Source of the DNA: Desulfobacteraceae bacterium
GTDB taxonomy: Bacteria > Desulfobacterota > Desulfobacteria > Desulfobacterales > SURF-7
Assembly: GCA_003599865.1 (NCBI GenBank)
Contig: QZKS01000079.1
Span: 62,001-126,000, forward strand
Reading direction: 5' to 3'
Length of the DNA stretch: 64,000 nucleotides
Below, in pieces: positions 9,450 to 19,159 of the stretch. Within the stretch, counting starts at the first letter, position 1, and every line of letters starts with the position of its first letter. A model generated the notes under the pieces. That model was not told the DNA's origin and did not search any database. It saw nothing but the letters and a program-made list of their open reading frames with translations. The translations under genes and the position numbers were made by a program.

Positions 9450-9496
9450 AAAAGTTCTGTAAAAGTTTTGTATCAATTGTAAAAATTTTGTAAAAG
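9450..9496 (+). repeat. AT-rich tandem 11-bp repeats upstream of the activase gene
   Basis: The sequence reads AAAAGTTCTGT (9450-9460), AAAAGTTTTGT (9461-9471), a 9-nt degenerate unit, AAAAATTTTGT (9481-9491) and then AAAAG. The roughly 11-bp period equals one helical turn, so a protein could bind successive units on the same DNA face. It lies 70-116 nt upstream of the activase start and is a candidate regulatory array. Confidence 0.45.
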
Positions 9497-9565
9497 CTAT
9501 ATTGTTCAAATATTCCGGCATTTTATTTGCTTCAATCCACACAATCTTTCGTGCAGGGTGACAAA

Positions 9566-12500
9566 ATGATAAGACATTCCAATATATTGGGTTTGGATAT
9601 CGGATCGGTGTCCATATCTCTTGTGGAGATGACACCGGACAGGAAAATACGCAATACCGGTTATGCTTTCCACCACGGGCAGATCCGGGAAACATTGGTC
9701 AGTATGCTGGAAAAGATTGATCTTACCGGAATCTGCGGAATCGCCTCGACCTCGTCCACCCCCCTGGTTGTCCATGTGAATCAGCAGTATGACAACCGCA
9801 TCGCCGTGATGAAAGCGTGTGAATTTTTTCATGGACCGGTCCAGGCGATTCTGATCGTGGGGGGTGAAAAATTCGGTTTGATCCGGTTCGACGACAATGG
9901 GAATTATGTCAATTTCAAGGCCAATACTTCCTGCGCTGCCGGAACAGGCAGTTTCCTGGACCAGCAGGCCGGTCGCCTGGGTTTGAATTCTACGGAAGAA
10001 TTAAGCGAAATGGCATTTTCCAATACCGGGACGGTTCCCCCGATAGCATCGCGGTGTGCAGTGTTTGCCAAAACCGATCTGGTTCATGCCCAGCAGGAAG
10101 GATATACCCTGCCTCAGATCTGTGACGGCCTGTGCAGAGGGCTTTCAAAAAACATTGCGGACACCCTGTTTGCCGGGGAAATATTCAACGGGAAAATGGT
10201 GATGATCGGAGGGGTCGCCAAAAACAGGGCGGTTGTCCGGCATTTATCATCACTGATTCACCAGGAAATTGTCGTAGGCGATTCCTTTTACGGATCGGTT
10301 GGGGCGGCACTTTCTCTTCTGGATGAACTGCCGGAAAAGGACAGGATGCGGTTTGTATCGGTTTCGGAGGTTCTCGTTCCCAGAAAATCCGGTAAAAACT
10401 GGTTTTATCCTCCTTTGAGATTTCAGCAATCCCAATATCCTGATTTCAGAGGGATCGAATCATTTGAATACATACCCCCTGATTTCCGGTCCCAATCCAA
10501 TGCCAAAGTGGAAATCGATATCTATGAAGACCTTGGGCATGCCTGCCGGGAGGTCTATCTGGGCATGGATATCGGGTCCACCAGTACTAAAGCGATTCTG
10601 GCAGGGAAGGACAAGACGGTTCTGGCGGGTTTCTATACCCGGACTGCCGGGAAGCCGGTGGAGGCCATGAAAATCATTTTTGCCGCCATCGATCATGTCC
10701 GGACGCAATACGCATTTGACCTCCGTATCCTGGGAGCCGGTACAACCGGTTCCGGACGAAAGTTTGTCGGAAAGATTATCCGGGCCGACCTGATCATGGA
10801 TGAGATTTCCGCCCATGCCCGGGCTGCCGTGGAAATTGATCCGGAAGTGGATACGATCATTGAAATCGGCGGACAGGATTCCAAGTTTACGACATTGCAG
10901 AACGGAATGGTCACCTTTTCGATCATGAATACGGTTTGCGCGGCCGGTACCGGAAGTTTTGTGGAAGAGCAGGCGCGGAAACTGGGCTGTCCGCTGACCG
11001 AATATGCAAAAAGGACGGAGAACCGGAGATCTCCCATGGCCAGTGATCGGTGCACTGTTTTTATGGAACGGGATATCAATCATTATCTTTCAGAGGGTTA
11101 TGAACGGGATGAGGTTCTGGGATCGGTGCTTCACTCCATTGTGGAAAACTACCTGACAAAAGTCGCCATTGAAGGAAATATCGGGGATACGATTTTTTTC
11201 CAGGGAGCAACGGCGAAAAACCGTGCGCTGGTGGCTGCTTTTGAGTACCGCCTGAAAAAGCCGATTCATGTATCCCGGTATTGCCATCTCACCGGTGCCC
11301 TGGGAACGGCACTAACCCTGATTGATCAGAAAATAACCCGATCCGGATTTGCGGGCATCTCCCTCTATAAAAAGGATATCCCCATCCACTCCGAGGTCTG
11401 CGGGATCTGCACCAACCATTGCAAGCTTACGATAGCGGAAGTCGATCGGGAAAAGGTGGCCTATGGATTTCTCTGTGGAAGGGATTATGAAGGCAGTCAA
11501 TATGTGGATAACAACAAATCCGGATTTGATCTCCTGAAAGAAAGGAAAGAAGAAGCCTCATTCCGGAAAAAAACCGGATTCAAGCCGGATTCGCTGACCA
11601 TTGGATTGCCTGCAGGCCTCTATATGGCAGAGGACCTTCCGTTCTGGGAAGTTTTTTTCAATCAGCTTTCCATCAGAACCAAAACCAGCCGGAAATACCG
11701 GGATGCGGTCAGGACCGGCAAACAGCTTGCGGGTGCGGAATTCTGTGCCCCATTGGCCGCTCTCTACGGGCATGTGGATTATCTGATTGAGCAGGTCGAT
11801 TATGTTTTCCTTCCGTTTTATCTGGAGAAAAAAACGGAAAGAAGAGAAAGCCGCCGTCAGTTTTGCTACTATACCCAGTTTTCTCCGAGCCTGATATATA
11901 CATCCGTTAAACCGGAAAACCGGAAGAAGATGTTGATGCCTCTTGAGAATTATCTCTACAGCAGTTTTTATGACAAGGTCCAGTTGTTCCGGATGCTGAA
12001 AACGATTCTGCCGGACAATCAGGGATTTTTCGCTGTTTCCAATGCCTATGACAAGGCGGTTGAATTTCGAAATGGGTACACACAGAGCTTGAAGAGGCTG
12101 TACCGGGTAAATGTGGAACCCGGTGAGTTTCATGCCGTATTGCTGGGGCGTCCCTATACGGTGCTTTCTCCCGCCATGAACAAAAGGATACCGGAAATTT
12201 TCAATAAGCTGGGGGTAAAAACCATATATCAGGATATGCTCTCTTATTCTCCCAAAGAAGTGGAAGCCATTGACTGCCTGCTGGATGAGGTTCACTGGAA
12301 CTATGCGGCAAAAATACTGGAGGCCGCTTGTGTTACGGCCCAGAGGAAAGGGGCGTATCCGGTCCTGATTACTTCCTTCAAGTGTACGCCGGATTCGTTT
12401 GTCATGGAATATGTGAAGCAGATCATGGAGTCCTGCGAAAAACCCTATCTGATCCTGCAACTGGATGACCATGACTCCAGTGTCGGCTATGAGACGCGGA

Positions 12501-13819
12501 TCGAGGCGGCGATCCGATCCTTTAAAAATCATTATGATTCAGGGGCATCATTCAGGAAGGAGAACAGAACTTTGCCGGCGCTGATTCCGAGCAGGGAAAA
12601 ACGGCTGGATGGCCGGACGCTTCTCCTTCCCAACTGGGATCGTATCGCTCTGAGATTCATTGTGGCCGCATTTCAAAAAGAAGGGATCGATGCGCGGCTG
12701 CTGGAAGAGAATCAGACAACCATCCGGAAAAGTCTCCGGCACAATACCGGGCAGTGTATTCCGCTGAACATCATTGCGCAGGAGTGTATTGATTATGTGG
12801 AGTCGCATAACCTCGATCCAGGCAATACGGTTCTCTGGAATGTGAAATCCTCCATGGCCTGCAACCTCGCGATTTTTCCGCATCACATCAAGAATATTTT
12901 TCGAAAATACGGCAAGGGCATGGAAAAGATGGGCGTGTACGCCGGTGAAATATCCTTCATGGATATATCCGTAAAACTGCCGGTCAATATTTATTTCAGC
13001 TATATGTTCGGCGGCCTGTTCCGGAAAATCGGATGCCGGATCAGACCATACGAGAAGATAAAGGGGGAAACCGACCGGGTCCTTGAACGGAATATCGATC
13101 TTCTGGTGGATTCTTTTCTGGGAAACCGGTCACGGGAAGACGCCCTGGATGAGGCGATTACCAATTTCGAACGCATAGAACAGAACAGGCATCCGGTGAA
13201 TCGTCCCAAGGTTGCCATTTTCGGTGATCTGTATGTTCGGGACAATGAGATCATGAATCAGGATCTGATACACTATATTGAGGAAAACGGCGGTGAGGTT
13301 GTGGTAACGCCTTTCAGCTCCTATGTGAAAATGATTGAAAAACCCTATCTTCAGAAGTGGTTCCGGGAGAAGCTGTATTTTAATGTGTTTTCCTACAAGG
13401 CCTTGATTGCTGCGGTAAAACAGCTGGAAAAGAATTATACCAAATATTTTGATCGGATATTGACCGAGCCCGAACCCCGGTATGATGATTCTCCCCGGGA
13501 GATATTGTCCGAATACGGCATTCGGGAGGAGAATTCCGGAGAGTCCATTGAAAATGTGCTGAAGGTCTACTACACTAAAAAGCATGTTCCGGACATTTCC
13601 CTGTTTGTTCAGACCAGCCCGGCATTCTGCTGTCCCTCCATGGTGACCGAAGCCATGGCAAAGGAAATCGAGCAGAAAACAGGCGTTCCCATTGTATCCA
13701 TAACCTATGACGGAACCGGCGGCATGAAGAACGATGCCATCATTCCATACCTGAAATATCCAAGAACCGGGTTGGGGAAAAAAGAGGAAAGGATATCCCG
13801 GATCAAATCATCCGGATGA
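9566..13819 (+). CDS. Acyl-CoA dehydratase activase, double ATPase plus DUF2229 fusion
   Basis: This 1417-residue cytoplasmic protein is of the 2-hydroxyacyl-CoA dehydratase activator (HgdC/BadF-BcrA) class. Two ASKHA ATPase domains sit in tandem: LGLDIGSVSISLVEM (from about residue 10) and LGMDIGSTSTKAIL (from about 330). Each has the paired cluster cysteines, in SCAAGTGSF/SRCAVF (C123, C164) and VCAAGTGSF/DRCTVF (C458, C496). The region from about 670 to the end resembles DUF2229 and HgdB-like dehydratase-component domains. Such proteins use ATP to fire low-potential electrons from a [4Fe-4S] cluster; the substrate is unknown and no dehydratase subunits lie nearby. ATG 9566 is preferred, with AGGGTG upstream. 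Confidence 0.85.
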   Translation: MIRHSNILGLDIGSVSISLVEMTPDRKIRNTGYAFHHGQIRETLVSMLEKIDLTGICGIASTSSTPLVVHVNQQYDNRIAVMKACEFFHGPVQAILIVGGEKFGLIRFDDNGNYVNFKANTSCAAGTGSFLDQQAGRLGLNSTEELSEMAFSNTGTVPPIASRCAVFAKTDLVHAQQEGYTLPQICDGLCRGLSKNIADTLFAGEIFNGKMVMIGGVAKNRAVVRHLSSLIHQEIVVGDSFYGSVGAALSLLDELPEKDRMRFVSVSEVLVPRKSGKNWFYPPLRFQQSQYPDFRGIESFEYIPPDFRSQSNAKVEIDIYEDLGHACREVYLGMDIGSTSTKAILAGKDKTVLAGFYTRTAGKPVEAMKIIFAAIDHVRTQYAFDLRILGAGTTGSGRKFVGKIIRADLIMDEISAHARAAVEIDPEVDTIIEIGGQDSKFTTLQNGMVTFSIMNTVCAAGTGSFVEEQARKLGCPLTEYAKRTENRRSPMASDRCTVFMERDINHYLSEGYERDEVLGSVLHSIVENYLTKVAIEGNIGDTIFFQGATAKNRALVAAFEYRLKKPIHVSRYCHLTGALGTALTLIDQKITRSGFAGISLYKKDIPIHSEVCGICTNHCKLTIAEVDREKVAYGFLCGRDYEGSQYVDNNKSGFDLLKERKEEASFRKKTGFKPDSLTIGLPAGLYMAEDLPFWEVFFNQLSIRTKTSRKYRDAVRTGKQLAGAEFCAPLAALYGHVDYLIEQVDYVFLPFYLEKKTERRESRRQFCYYTQFSPSLIYTSVKPENRKKMLMPLENYLYSSFYDKVQLFRMLKTILPDNQGFFAVSNAYDKAVEFRNGYTQSLKRLYRVNVEPGEFHAVLLGRPYTVLSPAMNKRIPEIFNKLGVKTIYQDMLSYSPKEVEAIDCLLDEVHWNYAAKILEAACVTAQRKGAYPVLITSFKCTPDSFVMEYVKQIMESCEKPYLILQLDDHDSSVGYETRIEAAIRSFKNHYDSGASFRKENRTLPALIPSREKRLDGRTLLLPNWDRIALRFIVAAFQKEGIDARLLEENQTTIRKSLRHNTGQCIPLNIIAQECIDYVESHNLDPGNTVLWNVKSSMACNLAIFPHHIKNIFRKYGKGMEKMGVYAGEISFMDISVKLPVNIYFSYMFGGLFRKIGCRIRPYEKIKGETDRVLERNIDLLVDSFLGNRSREDALDEAITNFERIEQNRHPVNRPKVAIFGDLYVRDNEIMNQDLIHYIEENGGEVVVTPFSSYVKMIEKPYLQKWFREKLYFNVFSYKALIAAVKQLEKNYTKYFDRILTEPEPRYDDSPREILSEYGIREENSGESIENVLKVYYTKKHVPDISLFVQTSPAFCCPSMVTEAMAKEIEQKTGVPIVSITYDGTGGMKNDAIIPYLKYPRTGLGKKEERISRIKSSG

Positions 13820-13827
13820 TTCATCCT

Positions 13828-15057
13828 TCACCTCCTCATGGCTTCAATCCGTTTCAGTACAGGAGGGTGAGAGTAGTTGAGAAAAACGTAAAACGGGTGG
13901 GGCGTGAGATTGGATAGGTTGCCGATGGACAGTTTTTTCAAAGAGTCAATCAGGGCGCTTGCACCGTTGGTCGTTTCAACCGCAAACCGGTCCGCCTCAT
14001 ATTCATTTTTCCGGGAATGAAACTGCATGAAGAGCCCGGTGAAAAAATCAATGGGTGTATACAGCATGCTGAAAAAGATCAATCCTCCATATACGGACCG
14101 ATGCTCCATATAAAAAGCATCAAAAAGTAACTGGTTGTGGATGAACAGGGAAAGCAGGAAGAACACAAAACCCATCTGGGCTATCCCCATGACCAGTGTT
14201 TTCTGAATGTGTTTTTTCTTGTAATGCCCCATCTCATGGGCCAGAATGGCAAGCAGTTCCGGAACCGTGTGTTTTTCAATCAGGGTATCATACAGCACGA
14301 TTCTCCTGTGACTCCCGAATCCTGTGAAAAAAGCATTGGCCTTGCTGGACCGCTTGGAACCATCCATGATAAAGACATTGCTCAGGGGAAAGCGGATGGA
14401 TTCCGCATAGGACAGGATGCTGTTTTTCAGCTCTCCCTCTTCAATGGGCTTGAATTTATTGAACAGGGGCATGATCCAGGTCGGGGCGACGAACTGGACG
14501 ATCAGCATGAAAAGAGTGACTGAAATCCAGCAGTACAGCCAGGCCCATGGTCCTGCATATTCGAAGAAGGCCAGGATTCCGGCCAGAAGAGGTGTTCCCA
14601 GCAGCAGGGCAAGGAAAGCGCCTTTGGCCAGATCCGCTGCAAAGGTGGAAACGGTTGTTTTGTTGAATCCGAACCGCTCCTCGATCACAAAGGTGGAATA
14701 GATGGTAAAAGGCAGGGACAGGATGGCCTTGCAAACGATCAGAATACCCATATACAGGATTCCTTGCCGGATCGGGTTTGATGAAAATTCCCGGACAATG
14801 CCGTCCAGAAACGGAAAACCCTTCCCGAACCAGAAAATCAGCATGACGGCCAGGCCAAGGATGGATGCGATCCAGTTAAACCGGGTATTGACTTTCAGGT
14901 ATTCCTGTGACTTCCGATACCGGTCCGCATCAACCATTCCCTGAAATTCGCAAGGCAGATCCGGTTGCAGCATACGGATATTGAGATAATCGGCAATAAA
15001 ATTCAGAATAAACGTGGTGATCATCGTGATCAGGATAATGACGGCAATCAGGTTCAT
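13828..15057 (-). CDS. Ste24-type M48 zinc metalloprotease (CAAX prenyl protease 1-like)
   Basis: This 409-residue polytopic inner-membrane protein has the zinc-protease motif HEMGH and the downstream Glu ligand in KNEYEADRFAVE. Several membrane segments precede and flank the catalytic region, the layout of the Ste24/M48A family. Bacterial members are thought to act in membrane-protein quality control; the specific substrates here are unknown. It converges with the activase gene (8 nt between stops). A strong terminator separates it from the upstream IHF gene, so it should have its own promoter in 15058-15130. Confidence 0.88.
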   Translation of the reverse strand: MNLIAVIILITMITTFILNFIADYLNIRMLQPDLPCEFQGMVDADRYRKSQEYLKVNTRFNWIASILGLAVMLIFWFGKGFPFLDGIVREFSSNPIRQGILYMGILIVCKAILSLPFTIYSTFVIEERFGFNKTTVSTFAADLAKGAFLALLLGTPLLAGILAFFEYAGPWAWLYCWISVTLFMLIVQFVAPTWIMPLFNKFKPIEEGELKNSILSYAESIRFPLSNVFIMDGSKRSSKANAFFTGFGSHRRIVLYDTLIEKHTVPELLAILAHEMGHYKKKHIQKTLVMGIAQMGFVFFLLSLFIHNQLLFDAFYMEHRSVYGGLIFFSMLYTPIDFFTGLFMQFHSRKNEYEADRFAVETTNGASALIDSLKKLSIGNLSNLTPHPFYVFLNYSHPPVLKRIEAMRR

Positions 15058-15132
15058 TGGCTTGCGTTCAACAGGCGGTTGATGTCGGTTTCAGGAATGC
15101 AGACAGATCCTGTGGGAATATCGGTTCCCCTT

Positions 15133-15174
15133 AAAAAAACCCGTCGGTAGCAGCAAACAATTGTACCGACGGGT
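15133..15174 (-). terminator. Intrinsic terminator of the IHF/HU gene
   Basis: Read on the minus strand, ACCCGTCGGTA and TACCGACGGGT form an 11-bp perfect stem with a 14-nt loop, followed directly by seven T residues. It starts about 45 nt after the IHF stop codon. This is a textbook rho-independent terminator. Confidence 0.9.
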
Positions 15175-15220
15175 TGACGGCTGCATAGGCAGATTTTGGT
15201 TACGGCACTTCGGAAAAAAG

Positions 15221-15502
15221 CTACTTGTTGATTTTTTCTCTCAGCTTTCCGGAACAGGTAAAGGTGACGACTTTTCTCGGAGCCAGCATCATATCTTCCC
15301 CTGTTGCCGGGTTCCGGCCGCGGCGTTGCTTTTTTCCCTTTACGCAAAATTTTCCAAAGCCGCTGATCATGATGTCCTCTCCGTTTTCCAGATTTTTCTT
15401 GATAATTTCCAGCAGGGTTTCTGTCAGGTCAACAGATTTATTTCTGGGATAACCGAGTGAATCCTGAATGGAATCGATAATGTGATTTTTCGTTAGCGCC
15501 AT
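15221..15502 (-). CDS. IHF/HU-family DNA-binding protein, copy 1
   Basis: The 93-residue protein has the HU/IHF fold: helical N-terminus (MALTKNHIIDSI), beta-arm signature GRNPATGED with the intercalating Pro, and GFGKFCV before it. It resembles the IHF alpha type. It bends DNA and acts in nucleoid structure, replication and sigma-54 promoters. It is monocistronic: own promoter upstream (15573-15601) and strong terminator downstream. A closely similar paralogue is encoded at 21740-22021, so the two may be partners or alternatives. Confidence 0.93.
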   Translation of the reverse strand: MALTKNHIIDSIQDSLGYPRNKSVDLTETLLEIIKKNLENGEDIMISGFGKFCVKGKKQRRGRNPATGEDMMLAPRKVVTFTCSGKLREKINK

Positions 15503-15572
15503 GAATGCATGATCTCCCGTATGATATTGAAAAAAAGATAGTTTGTCGTTGCTTTTTGAGTAATACCCCGAA

Positions 15573-15601
15573 TTTCTACTCACATCGTACTGATTTGTCA
15601 A
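15573..15601 (-). promoter_or_regulatory. Sigma-70-type promoter for IHF/HU copy 1
   Basis: On the minus strand, TTGACA (15601-15596) and TAGAAA (15578-15573) are separated by 17 nt. The -10 box lies about 70 nt upstream of the IHF start. The rest of the 255-nt gap (15503-15757) shows no gene. Confidence 0.6.
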
Positions 15602-15757
15602 GAAATTATAAAAAAAATTTCCGGAGATGCAAAGAAAAAGGTTTTTTACGGCACCCGGCAGGTTGTGATCCGGAGTGCCGGACAGGCGGTAACCGAGCCC
15701 ATACGGATTGCCGCCGGATCCAGCCAATCAGAGGTGCCGGTCCGGCGGTTGTGTGGT

Positions 15758-16111
15758 TCAGGCTTTTCGGGTGAATTTGATGCCGACACCTTCATCCGTC
15801 ACCCGGACGACCTCACCCTGCATCTTGATGCTGTGGCTGCCGTCTGTTGATGGAATGGTCAGGGTGATGGGCCGCCCGATGGTAAGGGGTTCCATGGTTT
15901 TCATGAATACACCCCCGACACTGATATCCTGAATGATATCGTTTCCAAAGCACTCAAGGCTTGTATATCCTGCCTGGGACTCAAATGGGGTCCGTTTGTT
16001 CTTTCGTTTTTCAAGAGGATATTTTTTTCCCAGCACCCGATAAAGTTTAAATCGATCCTTTTCCGGCATTTTTTGAATTATTTTTATGAGATTTTCGGTG
16101 ATTTCATCCAT
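15758..16111 (-). CDS. PilZ-domain protein
   Basis: The 117-residue protein has a short helical N-terminus and a PilZ domain. The cyclic-di-GMP-binding RxxxR motif (RKNKR) is followed by DISVGGVF, matching the D/NxSxxG motif. Both binding elements are intact, so c-di-GMP binding is expected. No output domain is present; such stand-alone proteins often act on motility or envelope functions. ATG 16111 has AAGGA 9 nt upstream, better than the TTG at 16120. Confidence 0.85.
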   Translation of the reverse strand: MDEITENLIKIIQKMPEKDRFKLYRVLGKKYPLEKRKNKRTPFESQAGYTSLECFGNDIIQDISVGGVFMKTMEPLTIGRPITLTIPSTDGSHSIKMQGEVVRVTDEGVGIKFTRKA

Positions 16112-16144
16112 GGGGGGCAATCCTTTCGCACGCAGAAAATGACA

Positions 16145-16969
16145 TTATACCGCCCGTGCCAGTGTGAGTACATCAACCCGGTTGGCGCCGCCTTTCCGTA
16201 GAACCCTTGCGCATTCATTTACCGTTGAACCGGTTGTGTAGACATCATCCACAATCAGGATATTCTTTCCGGCAATATCCGATCCGTTTTCAAGACGAAA
16301 TGCATCCTTGATGTTCCGGATTCTCCGGTTTTTGCTCAACCCGGTTTGCGCACTGGTATTTTTATCCTTTTGTAGAATGTTTTTTCGAATTTGAAAAGGG
16401 GTATGATATCCATGTTCCGGCAATTGCTGTTCCCAGTCATGAATCATGAGGAATACCTGATTGAAACCGCGTTGCCTCATTTTTTGAGGGTGAAGGGGGA
16501 CCGGAATGATGATATCCGGATTTTGCGTGGCAAAATAGTGCAGAAAGGCGAACAGGAGAATTCTCCCCAATGGTTTGGCCAGACCGGTTCTTCCCTGATA
16601 TTTGAGAAGGAGAATGGAATGCATCAGAAGGTTGTCATAGACCGCGGCAGCCCTTGCCGTCATGAAGTGCTTCGGAAGTTTGCAGCAATTGCCGCAGACA
16701 TGATCTTCTCCTTCCCGGCTGACAAACATCATGCCGCACATGGTGCAAACCGGTGATTCGATCATGGAAAATTTCGGGACGCATGAATCACAGATAACCT
16801 GTTTTGCAAAAGACGCAAAGGCAGTGATCCGGTTCCGGGGACGGATATTTCTGTTTTGTTCTGCAACGGGCCACGGCCGATGGTACAGCCGATCGCACAG
16901 GAGACATCGATCGGGAAACAAGGCGGATATAATGCTGCGCCGGAACTGTCTGAAAACGGTTTGAACCAT
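16145..16969 (-). CDS. comF: ComF-family phosphoribosyltransferase-like protein
   Basis: This 274-residue protein has an N-terminal zinc-finger-like set of cysteines (CLLC...CDSC...CTMC...CGNC) and a C-terminal phosphoribosyltransferase domain with the PRPP motif ILIVDDVYTTGSTV. ComF proteins are linked to handling of incoming single-stranded DNA in competent bacteria; in others the role is unclear. It lies 58 nt downstream of icd on the same strand. Confidence 0.87.
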   Translation of the reverse strand: MVQTVFRQFRRSIISALFPDRCLLCDRLYHRPWPVAEQNRNIRPRNRITAFASFAKQVICDSCVPKFSMIESPVCTMCGMMFVSREGEDHVCGNCCKLPKHFMTARAAAVYDNLLMHSILLLKYQGRTGLAKPLGRILLFAFLHYFATQNPDIIIPVPLHPQKMRQRGFNQVFLMIHDWEQQLPEHGYHTPFQIRKNILQKDKNTSAQTGLSKNRRIRNIKDAFRLENGSDIAGKNILIVDDVYTTGSTVNECARVLRKGGANRVDVLTLARAV

Positions 16970-17026
16970 GAATCATCCTCTTTTTCGACAGGATTTTGCA
17001 AAAAGAGTTATCGGTGTCCGCAGTGC

Positions 17027-18247
17027 TTATAACCTTTCTGCAATGGCATTGGCAAATGCAGAGCATGCCACTTCCGTTGCCCCTTCTATCTGGCGGGCAA
17101 GGTCATAGGTGACAATTCCGGACCGTATGGTTTCCTGAAGGGCTTTCCGGATTCGTTCCGCCGCATCCTTCCATCCCATATATTCCAGCATCATGGCACC
17201 GGAAAGGATCAGGGAACTTGGGTTTACCTTGTCCAGGCCCGCATATTTGGGAGCCGTGCCGTGGGTGGCTTCAAAACAGGCACAGGTATCACCGATATTT
17301 GCACCGGGTGCCATGCCGAGACCGCCTACCTGTGCTGCCAGGGCATCGGAAATATAGTCCCCGTTCAGGTTCGGTGTGGCAATAACCGAAAATTCGTCCG
17401 GCCGAAGTAGAACCTGCTGAAACAGCATATCGGCAATGCGGTCCTTGATTACAATTTTTCCGTGAGGTGCTTTTCCCTGATATTGGTCATACAGTTCCGC
17501 TTCGGTAATGGTCTGATTCCCGAATTTTTCCCTGGCAACCTCATAGCCCCACCGGCTGAAAGCGCCTTCCGTGAATTTCATGATATTGCCTTTATGCATC
17601 AGGGTAACGCTCGGCAGATGATTGTCAACGGCATAAGCAATCGCGCTTGCCACCAGTCGTTTCGTGTTTTTTTCGCTGATGGGCTTGATCCCGATGCCCG
17701 CATGTTCCGGCACCTTGACATGCATTTGATTGGTCAGGAAGGAGATGACCTGTTCCGCTTCATCCGTGCCTGACTGCCATTCAATGCCGGCATACAGGTC
17801 TTCGGTGTTTTCCCGGAAAATCACCATATTGATTTTTTCCGGATGTTTCATGGGGCTGGGAACCGGTTCAATATAGCGTACCGGACGGACGCAGGCGTAT
17901 AGATCCAGTTTCTGACGGATGGTGACGTTCAGGCTTCGGAAACCCTTACCGATCGGCGTGGTCAAGGGCCCTTTGATGGACACGACATGGTCTTCAATGG
18001 CCTTTAGGGATTGGTCGGACAGGTATTCCCCTGTTGTCCGAAAGCCTTTTTCCCCTACGGCAAGCTCCAGCCATTGGATGCTTTTCTTCCCGTCAAAGCT
18101 TGTCCGGACGGCCTGGTCAATGACAATCCGTGTGGCATTCCAGATATCCGGTCCGATGCCGTCCCCTTCGATAAAGGGTATGATCGGATGATCCGGAACG
18201 TTCAGTGTCCCGTCATTGTTTTTGGTGATCATGTTTTCCTGGGTCAT
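17027..18247 (-). CDS. icd: Isocitrate dehydrogenase, NADP type
   Basis: This enzyme oxidatively decarboxylates isocitrate to 2-oxoglutarate. The 406-residue protein begins with the isopropylmalate/isocitrate dehydrogenase motif [12 protein letters not shown], carries the substrate loop [22 protein letters not shown], and has the C-terminal [21 protein letters not shown] and HGTAPKYAG segments. The size matches the homodimeric bacterial enzyme. The start is backed by AAAGGA 9 nt upstream. In a sulfate-reducer-like organism it would serve an oxidative TCA cycle or glutamate supply; this is inference. Confidence 0.95.
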   Translation of the reverse strand: MTQENMITKNNDGTLNVPDHPIIPFIEGDGIGPDIWNATRIVIDQAVRTSFDGKKSIQWLELAVGEKGFRTTGEYLSDQSLKAIEDHVVSIKGPLTTPIGKGFRSLNVTIRQKLDLYACVRPVRYIEPVPSPMKHPEKINMVIFRENTEDLYAGIEWQSGTDEAEQVISFLTNQMHVKVPEHAGIGIKPISEKNTKRLVASAIAYAVDNHLPSVTLMHKGNIMKFTEGAFSRWGYEVAREKFGNQTITEAELYDQYQGKAPHGKIVIKDRIADMLFQQVLLRPDEFSVIATPNLNGDYISDALAAQVGGLGMAPGANIGDTCACFEATHGTAPKYAGLDKVNPSSLILSGAMMLEYMGWKDAAERIRKALQETIRSGIVTYDLARQIEGATEVACSAFANAIAERL

Positions 18248-18298
18248 GATGGGTATTTCCTTTCGTCATCTTGATGTCTAAATTAAAAAGAGGTCTTT

Positions 18299-19159
18299 TT
18301 AACACAGCATGGACCGCCGGCGCAAGATTTCATACATGACAACCGCACCGGCTGCCGAAGCGTTCAGGGACGATACCGGACCGTACTGGGGAATGGAAAC
18401 CAGAAAGTCACAATTTTTTTGAACCAGGGGCCGGATTCCCTTTTCCTCACTTCCGATGACAACCGCGGTGGGAAAGGCGATCTTTGTTGAAAACAGTGAT
18501 GTTTTTGCATCGGCGGCGGTTCCGAACACCCAGATTCCTTGTTTTTGAAGAATCTGAATGGTATTGACCAGGTTTGTGACCTGGCAGATTCCGGCATGTT
18601 CAATGGCACCGGCAGATGCTTTGGAAGCCGCCGGTGTGGGTGATGCGGCCCGATCCTTGGGAATGATGATGCCGTCGGCTCCGGCACATAATGCCGTCCT
18701 GACCAGAGCGCCCAGATTTTGAGGATCTTCTACACTGTCGATCATCAGGATAAACCTTCCCTTTTCGGAATCCCCGGCCGGAGCGGTTATGATTTCGGAC
18801 AAATCACAAAAAGGGTAGGGTGTGACTGCGGCGGCGACTCCCTGGTGCAGATCGGTTCCGCATTTTACGGCAAGGGCCGCACGGGACAGCCACTGGATGG
18901 AAACCCGCTGTTTTCCCGCAAGATCGGTTATGGGTTTCAGACGATTATTCTGCGCATCCTGAACCAGATAGATCTGATGAAAGGTTCTTCTGCCTGCCTG
19001 CAATGCTTCGAAAACAGGGTGGATGCCGTAGAGGATCTCGATCTGCTGGTTTGGTTTTGGTTTCACGTTTTTCCGCGTGGTCTGGTGTTCAAAGCCTGTG
19101 TCCGACCGGTCAGTTGTTGGAATACCGGTTGATGATCCGAAAAAGCTCCTGTCTGGCAT
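18299..19159 (-). CDS. rlmB: 23S rRNA 2'-O-methyltransferase RlmB (SpoU/TrmH family)
   Basis: This SAM-dependent enzyme methylates a 23S rRNA guanosine. The substrate-binding domain begins at EILYGIHPVFEAL. The SPOUT knot motifs follow: EDPQNLGALVRTA, VIGSEEKGIRPL and SLNASAAGAVVMYE. The ATG at 19159 gives 286 residues but overlaps gmk by 50 nt and adds about 40 unconserved residues. GTG 19066 is a plausible alternative; neither has a clear ribosome site. It follows gmk on the same strand. Confidence 0.88.
   Translation of the reverse strand: MPDRSFFGSSTGIPTTDRSDTGFEHQTTRKNVKPKPNQQIEILYGIHPVFEALQAGRRTFHQIYLVQDAQNNRLKPITDLAGKQRVSIQWLSRAALAVKCGTDLHQGVAAAVTPYPFCDLSEIITAPAGDSEKGRFILMIDSVEDPQNLGALVRTALCAGADGIIIPKDRAASPTPAASKASAGAIEHAGICQVTNLVNTIQILQKQGIWVFGTAADAKTSLFSTKIAFPTAVVIGSEEKGIRPLVQKNCDFLVSIPQYGPVSSLNASAAGAVVMYEILRRRSMLC

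Noticed and set aside
13804-13821. AATCATCCGGATGATT palindrome at the activase stop
   Set aside because: No T-run follows on either strand, and most of it is coding sequence, so a terminator call is not supported.
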